Below are positions 34,979-46,090 of a DNA stretch of 64,000 nt, piece after piece. Position 1 is the stretch's first letter. Each line of letters starts with the position of its first letter. The notes beneath the pieces were generated by a model. It was not told where the DNA came from. It worked only from the letters and a program-made list of their open reading frames with translations, and made no database searches. Location: the NCBI GenBank assembly GCA_030765065.1, contig CM060981.1, positions 225,191,152-225,255,151 of the forward strand. The letters run 5' to 3'. This stretch comes from Deroplatys truncata. Lineage: Eukaryota; Arthropoda; Insecta; Mantodea; Mantidae. A program made the translations under genes and the position numbers.

Positions 34979-35946
34979 AAATTTAATTTCTTTATATTCG
35001 GACACGGACCTTAAAGCGTACCTTTTATTCGTGAAAGCATTATCTATTCTCAGAAATCCCAACCTATAATTGACTTCTACAGAACGAGCATTCGGTTTTC
35101 ATTACATAGACGTGGAACAACCTATTTCTTCAAAATACTCACTTAGCTAATAGAATGTAAACTTAAAAATGCAAGGAACGGTCCTAGTGTACACAGCATA
35201 ACTTAGATGGGCACCAGTTCCAATTAAAACTCGATGCGTGTGACGTGTATTCGCGAAATAAATCCTGAGGTTTAGGCCTCAATGCACGTACGTCAGAGTA
35301 ATATGTAGCCGTGGCAGGAACACTGATTTTGTCAAAGAGGAAGCAATCAAAAGTTAATAAGGGTTTCCAGCGGATGGAGCGCTACTTATTCTAGTCCCGG
35401 ATACAATTAGAACGCCAAGTAGACACACCTAAATCGTGTCTGAGTACAAATCAATGTCATGTTGTAGTTAATTGATTTCCGTTTGGCAACAGTAGGATTC
35501 GAACACGAATCTAGGTTTTAAATCAGCAATTGGACATGCTCCACTATAAATTAACGTGTTGCTACTAACAACTTATCCGATATGATAGCTTATGCAAGTA
35601 TTGCTAACACACTAGAGAAAAGCTGAAAGCTACACGTAAACATTTAAGGTAATAACAGTAATAAAATAATAATACTAATAACAATAATAATACAGTTATA
35701 TTAAAAATATTCCTTTACAATTTGACATAAACTTATACATAACTTAGTACACAGAGAGCCAAAGAAAATCTTTGGCGGATTTTGTATCGTTTTCTGGGGT
35801 CTTTCGAGGCGTGTCACTCACCTTCCTATCGCAGAGCGCGGTGCCCTGATAACACAGCAATAAGGGGGGGGGGGAGATGCCTTTGCTTTTTCTGGTGTTG
35901 TTGAAACCAAAACATGTTTATTGTGTCAGAACCCGTCATGCCGTAT
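34979..35946. other. Unassigned sequence with a tRNA-like remnant
   Basis: Mostly AT-rich. On the minus strand GTTCGAATCCTACTG (about 35490) matches box B, with GTGGAGCATGTCC upstream near 35540, so an old SINE is possible at 35470-35560. An (AAT)-rich stretch lies at 35650-35700. Confidence 0.4.
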
Positions 35947-36173
35947 ACTTACGAAATTACTCGTGGACGTATAATAGGTATAAGGGAAGCTGGTCGCACT
36001 GTTACAGCAAGTGCAACGGCAGTGCATAAAAGTGCTTTTATAGTAAATTACTGGACAAAAATATTCCAGGAAAATTGGAAGAAGATCTACATACTCCTCA
36101 GAAAGTAGGCACATCCCGTAAAACATCCGTAGATTATGATATTTGTTTACTAAATGCAAATACTCATTGGTTA
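35947..36173 (+). pseudogene. Tc1-type transposase N-terminal fragment
   Basis: Reading MPYTYEITRGRIIGIREAGR then, after a break, KVGTSRKTSVDYDICLLNA matches the first part of a Tc1 transposase. The RGRIIGxREAG helix-turn-helix is followed by the linker and second helix-turn-helix of the paired-like DNA-binding domain, which binds the inverted repeats. The catalytic domain is absent and no inverted ends were found. About 56 codons are open before the first stop. Confidence 0.6.
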
Positions 36174-37858
36174 TAATTGACTGATCATATTTAGAAACTA
36201 GAAATAAATATGTACATGTTTTACCGAAAATGACATACATATTGTGGCAATAAAATTGGGTTATATTTTTGTCATACTCCTGTTGTATTCCTATGATCAG
36301 CAATATGTTAGTAAAGGTATATTAACCAATTATAGTTTGAATTAGAGGGAAACCATGCTGCTTTATTTATTTATTATTTAGTTATGTTTGCTTCTTTGCA
36401 GTAACAAGTATTGATACCACTGTGAGAATACAATTCTGTTTATTTTTTGTTATAAAGTGCTGCCTTGCTGTGTGTTTAATGAATATCATTCAAGCTTTAA
36501 TTTGCACCCCCCCCTGAAAATCTTCTCACACTACGCATTGTACATTTCACTAACTTGGGCGCTCATCAAGTTTTCCCCTTAGCTTTAAATCCTTTCAAAG
36601 GTGTATCTTGCTCTAGCCGATAAGGTATGGGCCACCAATCACGATAAGAGGTCTGTACGACAAACTGAATGCACTCACTCTACCTCATTCTACTTTAGCC
36701 AATACGATCGAGAGCGTAAACATATATTTCGTTTCTGTGCCGTTTTGTAACTTTTGTTGTGGTTATTGGTACAACTATTTAGCAGGAGTATGGCCATGGC
36801 TTCGCATGGCCACGTACAACGATAAATAATGTGACATAGACGCGAGGTGCAGTGTGATTGTCGTTGGCGTTCTTTGTACTCCATTATACTATGGCTTACG
36901 TAACTAATTAACCAATATAGCTGTAGCACTTGATTTGATTACAAGAAAGCATAGCTCCATCCCAGTACAAGTAAGTAATATCTCACTGGTACTCAACGAT
37001 GAAGCGTAGCTACAGGTGGAATTTCGTTAATCTTTAAAGCTAAAATATAGCCATGTGACTTTACAAATATTCCAAGGTTTACTCTAATTTTAACAAACAA
37101 GGTGAGACGGAACATATATACATATTGTATACATATTGTATGCATATTGAACGCACAGTGATTCATATGTGTAAATATTTTAGTTATAAAATTGTTTTAG
37201 ACGTTTTAGTTATAAGAACTGAATGTAAGTATAAAGGTGGAATTTGGTGGGGACGCTAGGCTGACTTCCTGGACACTCCCCTTCAACAGGACAAAAGGCT
37301 GGACGAAACAAGTGGGTTGAGAGACGTGACACTTTCCAGATGGCTCGAAAACTCGTTGACATGGGGGGGATGCAAGATTCCAGAGGTTTCCAAAGATGTT
37401 TGCCGACGTGAGCCAATAACGATAGATGCAACAGATTTAAAATACATGAACGAGCTAATGAGATCCAATGTATTTAAAATAGCGTTTCCAAGCGTTATAG
37501 CTAGTTTATAAAAGGGAGTGTGAGGATGTAATGAGGAGCATTTTCAAGGTTAACATTCTGCTTGCTTCGTGTTAAGTCATCTACTTACGAAAGATGTGTA
37601 TAGAAAAGAATGGGGTGTGTTAAGGGTTTGGCGAATGGCAGTTACGTCGTGTCTATAATTAGTGAAGTATTAACAGTTAATAAAGCCAAGTATAAATAAC
37701 TAGTGGAGCCAAGTGGCAACAGTTAATAAAGTCAAGTGTCGTTCAATAAAGCCAAGTGTCACAGGTCAGTGTCCATTTATCCACGACCACATCTAAGATA
37801 AGAGAGAATAGCCGAGGACAACGGGAGTACATCTGGTAGCTGACAACCTCCCCAAACA
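36174..37858. other. Unassigned sequence with AATAAA-bearing direct repeats
   Basis: No recognised gene. At 37670-37765 the block AATAAAG(C/T)CAAGTGT and close variants occur four times, each with a potential polyadenylation hexamer. The 61-73 codon ORFs around 37210-37511 have no domain. Confidence 0.45.
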
Positions 37859-37860
37859 TA

Positions 37861-39102
37861 CACTATGTGATTAAAAAGTATCCGGACACCCCCCACAAAC
37901 GTTTTTCATCTTAGGTGCATTGGCTGCCACCTACTGCCTGGTACTCATTTTCCGCGACCTCAGTAGTCATTAGACATCGTGAAACAGCAGAATGGGACGC
38001 TCCATGGAACTCACGGACTTCGAACGTGGTCAGTTGATTGGGTGTCACTTATGTCAGAAGTCTGTACGCGAGATTTCCACACTCCTAAACATCCCTAGAT
38101 CTACTGTTTCTGATGTGATAGTGAAGTGGAAACGTGAAGGGACATGTACAACACAAAAACGTACAGGTCGACCTCGTCTGTTGACTGACAGAGACCGCTG
38201 ACATTTAAAGAGGGTCGTAAAGAGTAACAGGCATACATCTATCCAGACCATCACACAGGAATTCCAAACTGCATCAAGATCCACTCCAAGTACTATGAAG
38301 TTAGGCGTGAGGTGAGAAACCTTGGATTCCATGGTCGAGCGGCTGCTCATAAGTCACGCATCACGCAGGAAAATGCCAAACGACGCTTCACTTGGTGTAA
38401 GCAGCGCCAAAATTACACGATTTAACAGTGGAAAAGTGTTGCGTTGAGTGGCGAATCACGGTACACAATGTGGCGATCCGATGGCAGGGTGTGGGTAAGT
38501 TGAATGCTGGTGAACGTCATATACCAGCGTGTGTAGTGCCAACAGTGAAATTCGGAGGTGGTGGAGTTATGGAGTGGTCGTGTTTTCCTGGAGGGGGCTT
38601 GCACCCGTTGTTGTTTTGCGTGGCACGATCACAGCGCAGACCTACATTGATAGTTTAAGCACCTTCTTGCTTCCCACTGTTGAAGAGCAATTCGGGAATG
38701 GTGATTGCATCTTTCAACACGATCGAGCACCTGTTCATACTGCACGGGCTGTGGCGGAGTGGTTACACGACAATAACATCCCTGTAATGGACTGGCCTGC
38801 ACCGAGTACTGACTTTAATCCTATAGAACACCTTTGGGATGTTTTAGAACGCCGACTTCGTGCCAGGCCTCACCGACCGACATTGAGACCTCTCCTCAGT
38901 TCCGCACTCCGTGAAGAATGGGCTGCCATTCCCCAAGAAACATTCCAGAACCTAATTGAAAGTATGCCTGCGAGAGTGGACGCTGTCATCAAGGATAAGG
39001 GTGGGCCAACACCATATTGACTTCCAGCATTACCGATGGAGGGCGCCAGGAACTTGTACGTCATTTTCAGCCAGGTGTCCGGATACTTTTGCTCACGTAG
39101 TG
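37861..39102 (+). mobile_element. Tc1-type DNA transposon, nearly complete
   Basis: 1242 bp. Left end CACTATGTGATTAAAAAGTA then TCCGGACACC. The right end read inward is CACTACGTGAGCAAAAGTAT then CCGGACACC. TA flanks both ends (37859-37860, 39103-39104). Length, ends and target site fit the Tc1/mariner superfamily. It carries the broken transposase described separately. A detached 53-bp end of the same element is at 41608-41660. Confidence 0.95.
37992..39020 (+). pseudogene. Tc1-type (DD34E) transposase, broken
   Basis: The start MGRSMELTDFERGQLIGCHL and IPRSTVSDVIVKWKR give the N-terminal helix-turn-helix, with GRPRLLTDRDR as the GRPR linker. A stop at 38202, one frameshift near 38290 and others near 38425-38510 break it. 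The catalytic region then reads GESRYTMWRSDGRVWV, where the usual first catalytic Asp is Gly. The final open frame (38529-39020) contains CIFQHDRAPVHTA with the second Asp and DWPAPSTDFNPIEHLWDVLE with the Glu, 34 residues apart. It should be inactive for two independent reasons: the interruptions and the lost Asp. Confidence 0.9.
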
Positions 39103-39183
39103 TATCTATCGCCTGAGAAAACAACTTGCAATCCCATCCGTCGCAAAGGGAAGACTTACATTATCATTAACGAAGAAATATTT

Positions 39184-39310
39184 GAGTGGTATATGCAGTT
39201 GAGTTGGTAAACAGAAATGCGTTTCTAATAAGTATTAAATTAAATTTGAGTGACATATGTGCAGTTGCGTTGGTAAGCAGAAATGCGTTTCTAATAAGTA
39301 TTAAATTAAG
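39184..39310. repeat. Two-unit tandem duplication, about 63 bp
   Basis: Two adjacent units containing CAGAAATGCGTTTCTAATAA and GTATTAAATTAA, about 90% alike. They differ mainly in the first 25 bases. Confidence 0.85.
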
Positions 39311-40863
39311 CATAAAATCAATCTGCATAATTCAAATAGTATATTATGCAACAGTACTATAATGGTAGTAATTACGAGGCGAGTATGTTTATAAAACAAG
39401 TGGTAGCGAGTTTCATAATTTTTATCGAGCGTCTTAATTACCCTGTTTTTTTGGTCTACCACACTATAATTTCAAAACTTTGAGATTTTTGCAAAACAAT
39501 CTTACTTTGTTAACATGTGTAATTAAATAGTGATCGGCTGGCAGCATTTTGAGCGTGTTTAGGAATAGTGCAACAATGGCAGCGCTGTTGGTTCCACGCT
39601 GCATTTATTGATTTTTGCAGGTAACTTGATAGCTACACATAATGAAGCAAATGAAATGAACTCAATTAGAATATTAAAATCACAGTGAAAATGGTTTATT
39701 TTAAATATATTTGTTTACAAATTTGACCTTATAATAAAGGTTTGTCATGTGACACAGAAAAGCTCACAAATTGTGTAACCGAGGAATGGATCCCAGTGGA
39801 CTGATGATTTGAAGGCGTTATTAGGAATGGGCGATAGGCAAGCTGCGCGCGCAGCAATGAAGCGCTGAGCTATTAATGGATGTCCTAGTAGTTCAGTTAC
39901 GCCACATGCAATCAGCGTATTATAGTGCGGTCAACCAAAGAGTTACTTATCACTTCTCCAAAGGATTTCAAAATCATATTTTTGCCCACCTTAGCAAACA
40001 AGATATGAATTTTGTATACAATACATAATGTAGCTCTACCAAAAATATTCTAAATAAACTTGGTTTTACTCTGGAATATCCCAAACAGGCTTACGTGAAT
40101 AACCAATATGTAACATGCTTAAAAAGGCAAATGTTACAGATAACAAACATCTGGAACGTTGAATTGTGTGAATTAATTGCCATGTATTTCAGAAACACAA
40201 AAGCCTAGATTGTGAACCAAAGCAATGTATTTTTAAAATAACAAAATTGAAATATAATTTAAATAAGTTAAACTAGAAGGTCCAGCGGATCTGGAATTTA
40301 CTGCGATAAAAATTTGAATGTAAACGTACTGTGACAAGAAATCCACTGCGCAATTCAGACAGCCAACCAAATTACCAAGGGACTCCAAGAAAAACCTAGA
40401 CCAACTGAACTCCACCCTTAATGAGGTATTCAGTCAAGCATAGCTAGATTAAACAAAGGCAACGCGAAGGAGAGCAGTACAATAGTTCCAACCAAGAAAC
40501 ACTCACTCATACATTTAAACCTTCGGATCCACACTCAAATGTGATTAAGTGCCACCTATTGGCAAAAGAGGAAGTCTTAAAAGTGACACATTAAAATATT
40601 CTCTTTCTTCAGGTCCATCCCAGTTGCCGGTATGGGGATTTCTTGCCCTTCTGGAAGGTCTTATATGGTGTAGACTCGGCCTCGTAGGTTCCCTGTGCGA
40701 CTCTTAGGAAGAGACAGGATGAAAAATTAGTCATCCACATTGGACGACTTTGAATTTTTTAATTGGGAAGGAAGCTCTAAAATGTATAGCTGAAAGTAAT
40801 CAAAGAATCAAAACGGTTTAAAGGTACACTGCTTTACTTATTTTGTTCGTGTATGTGAAAAGG
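39311..40863. other. Unassigned sequence
   Basis: AT-rich and without recognisable domain, array or terminal repeat. Confidence 0.5.
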
Positions 40864-40975
40864 TTCCGAGCGAGATGAATTTGCGGTAATGTGTGAGGCG
40901 GGTTTTGGGTTCAATTCCTGGGACCGGCTACTCTGACAGGAATTTCGTGGTAGAAGGGGAACGACTCCAGCATTC
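40864..40975 (+). mobile_element. tRNA-derived SINE head
   Basis: CCGAGCGAGATGAATTTGCG, GTAATGTGTGAGGCGGG and box B GGGTTCAATTCCTGGGACC. It then continues CTACTCTGACAGGAATTTCG, which also resembles the body after the head at 26018. Cut short at about 40985, where an inverted SINE head begins. Confidence 0.65.
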
Positions 40976-40989
40976 GCCTACTAACCCAT

Positions 40990-41080
40990 GGAAACGATGT
41001 GCCGGCCCGACGGGAATCAAATCTCGTATCTTCCAATTGCAAGCATCACACCTTACCTCGGAAACATCTCACCCGGCTTT
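40990..41080 (-). mobile_element. Second SINE head, inverted
   Basis: Minus strand: GCCGGGTGAGATGTTTCCGA, GGTAAGGTGTGATGCTTGC and a box B-like GAGATTTGATTCCCG. Together with 40864-40975 it makes a head-outward inverted pair. Confidence 0.6.
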
Positions 41081-41607
41081 CTGATATTGAAGAAAGAAAT
41101 TATGAAGAAACCTGTGACAGCGGTGACGACGTAATGTTCATACTGGGACTTTGTCCATGGTCTTAACTGTCGCTAAGTGAAATTATCACTAGTTAATGTG
41201 ATTCCACTTTTCACTATTACTTCACTTTCATCATGACTTAGCGGTGATACGCACGATATAGCCTTTGCTTCCAGACGGTTCACTCGCTGGAGAATCGAAC
41301 ACAGTGCGGCGAGGGGAAGGGGGTGTCACAGGTAACCTGAACTGTAAACGGAAAGGTCAGGGTTATAACAGAACATAAACACAGAGCTCACAAAAAGCAC
41401 CTCGACCACACCAATAACGCAAGCGAACTACTGACTGCCAGCTGTGCAGCCCCACTTTTCGTCGCACTTGCTAACTCGATCATCAAATCCGCACTAACTT
41501 GCGAGAGCGCTCACTTATATAGCCGTTGAAATTTTCACAGAGTAACAGAATGTTTGAGAAGGAGAAACATTCAGACGATTCTGGTTATCTGACGATAGCG
41601 CTTCCTA
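41081..41607. other. Unassigned sequence
   Basis: No recognised element in about 520 bp. Confidence 0.5.
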
Positions 41608-41660
41608 CACTACGTGATCAAAAGTATCCGGACACCTGGCTGAAAATGACGTACAAGTTC
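41608..41660. mobile_element. Detached Tc1 element end
   Basis: CACTACGTGATCAAAAGTAT and the following CCGGACACCTGGCTGAAAAT, GACGTACAAGTTC match the right end of the 37861-39102 element base for base apart from one or two changes, with TA just outside. After 41660 the match stops, so the rest of this second copy is gone. Confidence 0.9.
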
Positions 41661-42685
41661 AGAAGAATTTATTAAGAAGGGTTGCGTCTGTAAAAGAAAC
41701 TGTAGCACATTACTTCCAGAGATCTTCATTGTTTCTTCACGATTACATTTAAGAGAACTTCATTCTTATTACAATGAACACAATAAATCACCATCATGTG
41801 CTGTTCAAAAGCGTGTGTGTTCTCGTCACTAACCCCAGCGCAGAGCGAAAGCTATCGATGTGTCGTCCGCTAGCAAATCTCCAAATGAAGCTAGTTCCTC
41901 TTCATGCTAAGTAGACAGTTGACCAGCGGGGGAACTGACCACGTAACTTGAGTCGCTTTTTACGCTACCTGAACGGGTGGAGAGAAATAACGCCCTCTAG
42001 CATTCCAACGACGTACCTTTAAACAGCTTCGACATACCTCCATGCTGGTTGCGTCCTAAGTCCGGGCAGGCGGAACACCTAAGTGATGGAACTGGTAATG
42101 CTGAGAATAATGTGTAGCCATTACTGGTCAGCTTAAAGTTAACATAAATACGAGCCAGGAATGTCTCAGTGCTAATACAAGAAACGCATTAGCGCAGAGT
42201 CAGCCAAAAGCAATGGGCAAGTAATATAACAGACAGAAAAAATAAGAGGTGTATACGCATTATCAGTTTAGAGGAGTGGAAGTTTTCCTACATCTGTGTT
42301 AATTTGTGTAAGCTTATGGTCATACAAAAATAAAAGCTCGGAAGAAATGCTACCAGGAGGAGAGATCTACTTCTAAGATTTATAGAAATTTAAACTAACA
42401 ATTTTGTTTTATGACTGTCAGAATACTTTACACCTTATTGATAATTATTGTGAACAGAATCCGCTTATTCTGCCAAGAACGCGTTTCTAAAAAAGAAAGC
42501 CTGAATTGAAATTATTTCTAAAACATAAGGTGCTACATATAGTCGTTAATTTGATCGAGGCACTTGTGAATTATCGCAATATATCCCTTTATCTTCATAA
42601 TATTGGCGAGTATTCTGTAACATTTTAGTACGGAAACCAAAGGCTGATCTTTTTACAACTTGCAGAAATTATAATCAGACAACTA
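41661..42685. other. Unassigned sequence
   Basis: No recognised element. Confidence 0.5.
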
Positions 42686-42892
42686 TTGGAAAACTTCTCG
42701 CAATGCATGATAATGGTTATTATAAGTAAATTCTTCTTCAAAGTTAATGAGTTCTTGCGTGCTAAAGAGGAATATGCTACTTATAAAGACAAGTATAAGA
42801 AATGCCGCGAGACCATTAAAAAACTGGTTATTGTTTTGAGTTTGGAATATCATGGCCATGACACTACGTTCTCTTGCCTAACTCCTTTGTGA
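42686..42892 (+). other. ORF with coiled-coil-like segment, possible exon
   Basis: A 68-codon open frame. The middle part, FLRAKEEYATYKDKYKKC and RETIKKL, is charged with hydrophobic residues at heptad-like spacing and is unlike any TE product in the window. It follows TTCTTCTTCAAAG (about 42731-42743), which could be a splice acceptor. No convincing GTRAGT donor follows at the expected end (GTTATT at about 42826 is weak), and I cannot name a homologue. It could equally be chance. Confidence 0.2.
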
Positions 42893-42937
42893 CTCTCGAA
42901 GTTCTCTGAACCTTAGTTCATGTCCTACACTCCATAG

Positions 42938-43075
42938 CAGTGGTGGCGAAAGCGCGACTCGCGAGGCAACTCCTATTCTAGCCGTCTATTCATTGTTTTC
43001 CATGTGCTGCTGAGTGGTGTAGTGCGTGTTGCATATTTGATGACTCGCGAGAAGAAGGCATTTTAGCCACCCTTG
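42938..43075. mobile_element. hAT-type MITE, second copy
   Basis: 138 bp from CAGTGGTGGCGAAAGCG to TTTTAGCCACCCTTG. Flanks CTCCATAG (42930-42937) and CTCTATGG (43076-43083) are an 8-bp target duplication with two later changes. It contains the reverse complement of the GCAACACGCACT body block seen at 33934-34075. Confidence 0.85.
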
Positions 43076-43211
43076 CTCTATGGTACATAACATTCAAAAC
43101 TCTAACCGTCTTTTTCGATAGCACCTTAGCTTTAAATTTATTCCACAATGCATTGCGATTGGGGGTCAGATGCTTTCTTAAAATAAACAATTGCAATGCT
43201 ATCTTCTGCCT

Positions 43212-43988
43212 TTTTACTTTCTCTACTACATATAGTAAGTAGGGGAAGTATTGCATTCCATCCAAAAATTCGATACCGAGATTTCACCGGAAATACATGT
43301 TTTGAGGCCATCTGAATAAAAAAACATTTTTGGAAACATGTCCGTGTGCGTATTGTCTGTGTGTCTGTCTTTGAACAGCGTAACTCAGAAACGAACAGTC
43401 GGATAAACACCAAACTTGGTATTTAGGTTTGGTATCTTCTGGAGATGCGACACGAAGGTTTTCAAGACAATCCCCCCACCTCAGATTACCCTTTACATGG
43501 AACAGTTTTCGAAAATTTTAATTTTCTCAAAACTGGCTCTAACGAGTTTGATTAAAATATCATATTTAAGATACTTTCATTACAAATGACATGTATATCT
43601 TGAATTTTCTGGGAATGTCTCCAAAGGTATTCTTCATTGTGAACGACTTTTGCATAACTGGTAAACCATAAGAGATAGACAAAGTTTTACTACACAAAAA
43701 TGTAGATCGCGTTAAAATACACAATTTATATCCTATACATTTTTTGTTGAGTGGAGCATTTTCGAGATATTGCTTGTTATTCCATTAAATTTTCCAATAC
43801 TTATACTTTTTCTCAAATGGGAATTCGTTATTCATTTTTTTGTCCTGGTAATGCAAAGAGAATGGAATGCTCCATATAGCAACCAGCTCTTAAAACTTTT
43901 GAGTATCGCTTAAAGCCTACCAATTCTCCTTGCATCTACAAGAAAATTAGCAATAAGATTAACATCTCGATTAACATGAAGCATATGG
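43212..43988 (-). repeat. Family H copy, 5' end missing
   Basis: Minus orientation. The 3' end (TTTACTTTCTCTACTACATA) is at 43212 and the body is intact with TGTCTGTGTGTCTGTCTTTG. It stops abruptly at GATTAACATGAAGCATATGG (43988), where a plus-strand 3' fragment begins. Confidence 0.9.
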
Positions 43989-44048
43989 AATTTTTGGGTG
44001 GAATACAATACTTCTCCTACTTACTATACGTAGTAGAGGAAGTAAAAA
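43989..44048 (+). repeat. Family H, 3'-terminal 60 bp
   Basis: AATTTTTGGGTGGAATACAA through CTTACTATACGTAGTAGAGG to AAGTAAAA. Only the last 60 bp of an H element, joined directly to the truncated end of the preceding inverted copy. Confidence 0.9.
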
Positions 44049-44061
44049 GAGCAACAAAATT

Positions 44062-44413
44062 CAAGTACGCCAATGGAAATGCAACGCAAAATCCTGGGTA
44101 TGTCTCTAAATCACGGAATCTCTATCGCAACAATAACCCATTTATCACAGACAACAGGCATGACACAACTAGCTACCAGAATTAAATGGAAATGGGTAGG
44201 CCACGTGCGAGACTCTAGGACAACAGATGGACCTACAAGGTTATCATGTGGAATCCCCGTATAGGCAAGCGACTACAAGGCCAACCGAGACCAGATTGGC
44301 AGACCTCTTCTTGAAGCGTGAAGGTCAGCAATGGCTTCGAGTAGTGAGAATAGGAAGAAGAGACTGGAAATCTCTGGAGTCACATCTGTGTAGTGACTAA
44401 ATAGTGAAAGTGA

Positions 44414-44465
<52 letters not shown>
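44062..44465 (+). pseudogene. LINE ORF2 C-terminal relic with (TTA)n tail
   Basis: MQRKILGMSLNHGIS, TGMTQLATRIKWKWVGHVRD and, in a shifted frame, KANRDQIGRPLLEA follow the order of the C-terminal end of a common insect LINE ORF2 (LGI/MSL..., IKWKWVGHV, then an RP..RW-like motif). Two frameshifts and stops. Sixteen or so TTA units start about 20 bp later (44418-44464), as expected for the 3' tail of such elements. Only the 3' end was inserted or survives. Confidence 0.75.
44418..44464. repeat. (TTA)n microsatellite
   Basis: Tandem TTA at the 3' end of the LINE relic. It also creates a poly-Asn minus-strand ORF that is not real. Confidence 0.95.
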
Positions 44466-44466
<1 letters not shown>

Positions 44467-45059
44467 ACAGCGATTCAATAGCGCAGCACACAATGAAAAC
44501 TACTTAATGTAATAGGATCTTCAAAGAGCAAATGTATTTTTACAAACTTAAACAGGAAACGTCAAGTTATCATTAACCGCTTAAGAATTGGACATACAAA
44601 TGACACACTCCTATCTGATCACAAAAGAAACTCAGCCGCAGTATTTAACATCCAAAACTCCCATTTGCTCAGAATGCCATCGTTATAACCACATAGGAAA
44701 ATATATAACATCCCAAATAATATTAGCTGTCTTATAATTCAATAATGTGTAAAAATATCATAACCTTCTTACAAAATATACATATGTATAATGACATTTA
44801 AAACAATTGTAGTACAATTATAACTGTTCCTTCTTATAAGAAACACTATATGTTTATTATCAAATGATATCATGTATGTATATTCTTAGAAATCTATTAA
44901 TGTTCAACTACCACTGTATTAATGAAGGAATCGCAAAAAGACATTTGTGAGTTAAAGCAACTTAAAAAAAACAAATTAAAAAGGTGACTAAATAAACGTT
45001 TGCAATACCTAACTTGGGGTAGCTCACCACGTTAGTAATAATTTCACCTCAATATTTAT
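44466..45059. other. Unassigned AT-rich sequence
   Basis: No recognised element. It may be LINE-derived sequence downstream of the next relic. Confidence 0.4.
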
Positions 45060-46090
45060 GTAATATTTCCTGTATCTACAAGCTTCCAAATTACTCGTGC
45101 TTTCGTACTACAAAACAGCTTATCCCCCGTTTCTTTTGGCTTAATAATCTCTTTATACTGCTTGTGTTTTCAAGAATGTTCCCTAGTTCCTCCTGCCTTC
45201 GCCACTACATTTTCCACTTTGGCCCTCCTTATAGTGCTAGTTGTATGAGCCATGCGATTTCTCTTCAGATTTATCTAAGTCACTTTCATCATCAATGCGG
45301 CCCTTGATAAAACATTTGTGATATTCTCTATTGTTACCATACCAATTGCTAACTAATCATTGATATCAGTTGGAAACATTTCCGCTTGTTCCTATTTCCA
45401 CCAGTGTTGGCATAAGATCCGATTTTACCCATCATTTATCATCTTTTTTTCCAAATCTGGTTCCAAAAGAATTGAGCAATAATCTGCAACACTTCTGCTT
45501 ACATCTGCTAACCTCCAAGGTTTGTTATGTTTTGGCTACCTATTATGTAACCTCTATTCGGGTTTGTAGACATTAGTTTCCCGTCCTGGTCGTACTTTCC
45601 GTTTAATATTTCTAGGTCAAAAGCGTCGCAGCAGACAAGGAATTCTCTTCCTCTTGCACTTCTTACATGATTTTTACTTCTTTGTCGTGTTGTTCCCATG
45701 TACTCCAACCCTCCCTCTTCCCTTGCAATGGCATTCTTTCCGCCCCAATTCTCACTTTAGCCCTCATAATGAGCATCGCCGATTCCATAAATTGTTCTTG
45801 TATATGTGATAGGGCCTCCGTCAAGTTGCTAAGGAAAGTTTTGTTTATTTGGGTGTTAGTCACTGATTAAAATCCCCTGAGATAATAATTATATTCCTTT
45901 TGTCCAACTCCAATTTAGTGCAGATATCCCTCTACATATCCAAGTTTAATTTCGACATACAGGAATGCAGGTCAAGTGCATACAACAGAAATATCCCCGA
46001 CCATCTCCCCCCTTTGCTCCGTCTTTATTTACACCTGCTGCAGGCCTGAAAGTTTTGTAAATCCACATCATCACCATATTTCAGTAGTCT
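45060..46090 (-). pseudogene. LINE ORF2 APE endonuclease relic
   Basis: Minus strand, several frames. LDKRNIIIISGDFN (about 45930-45885) is the GDFN motif of the apurinic-type endonuclease that nicks target DNA. RGREFLVCCDAFDLEILNGK follows, matching the block after it, then SVADYCSIL (about 45470) in place of the usual S..DY motif. Further down, HYKEGQSGKC and LKTQAVKR-like stretches resemble the linker before reverse transcriptase. Many stops. Reverse transcriptase is not visible below 45060. Confidence 0.7.

Noticed and set aside
44273-44491. Poly-Asn minus-strand ORF
   Set aside because: Produced by the (TTA)n microsatellite.
45667-45870. Plus-strand ORF opposite the LINE endonuclease
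   Set aside because: Shadow frame; the minus strand carries the recognisable GDFN and downstream motifs.
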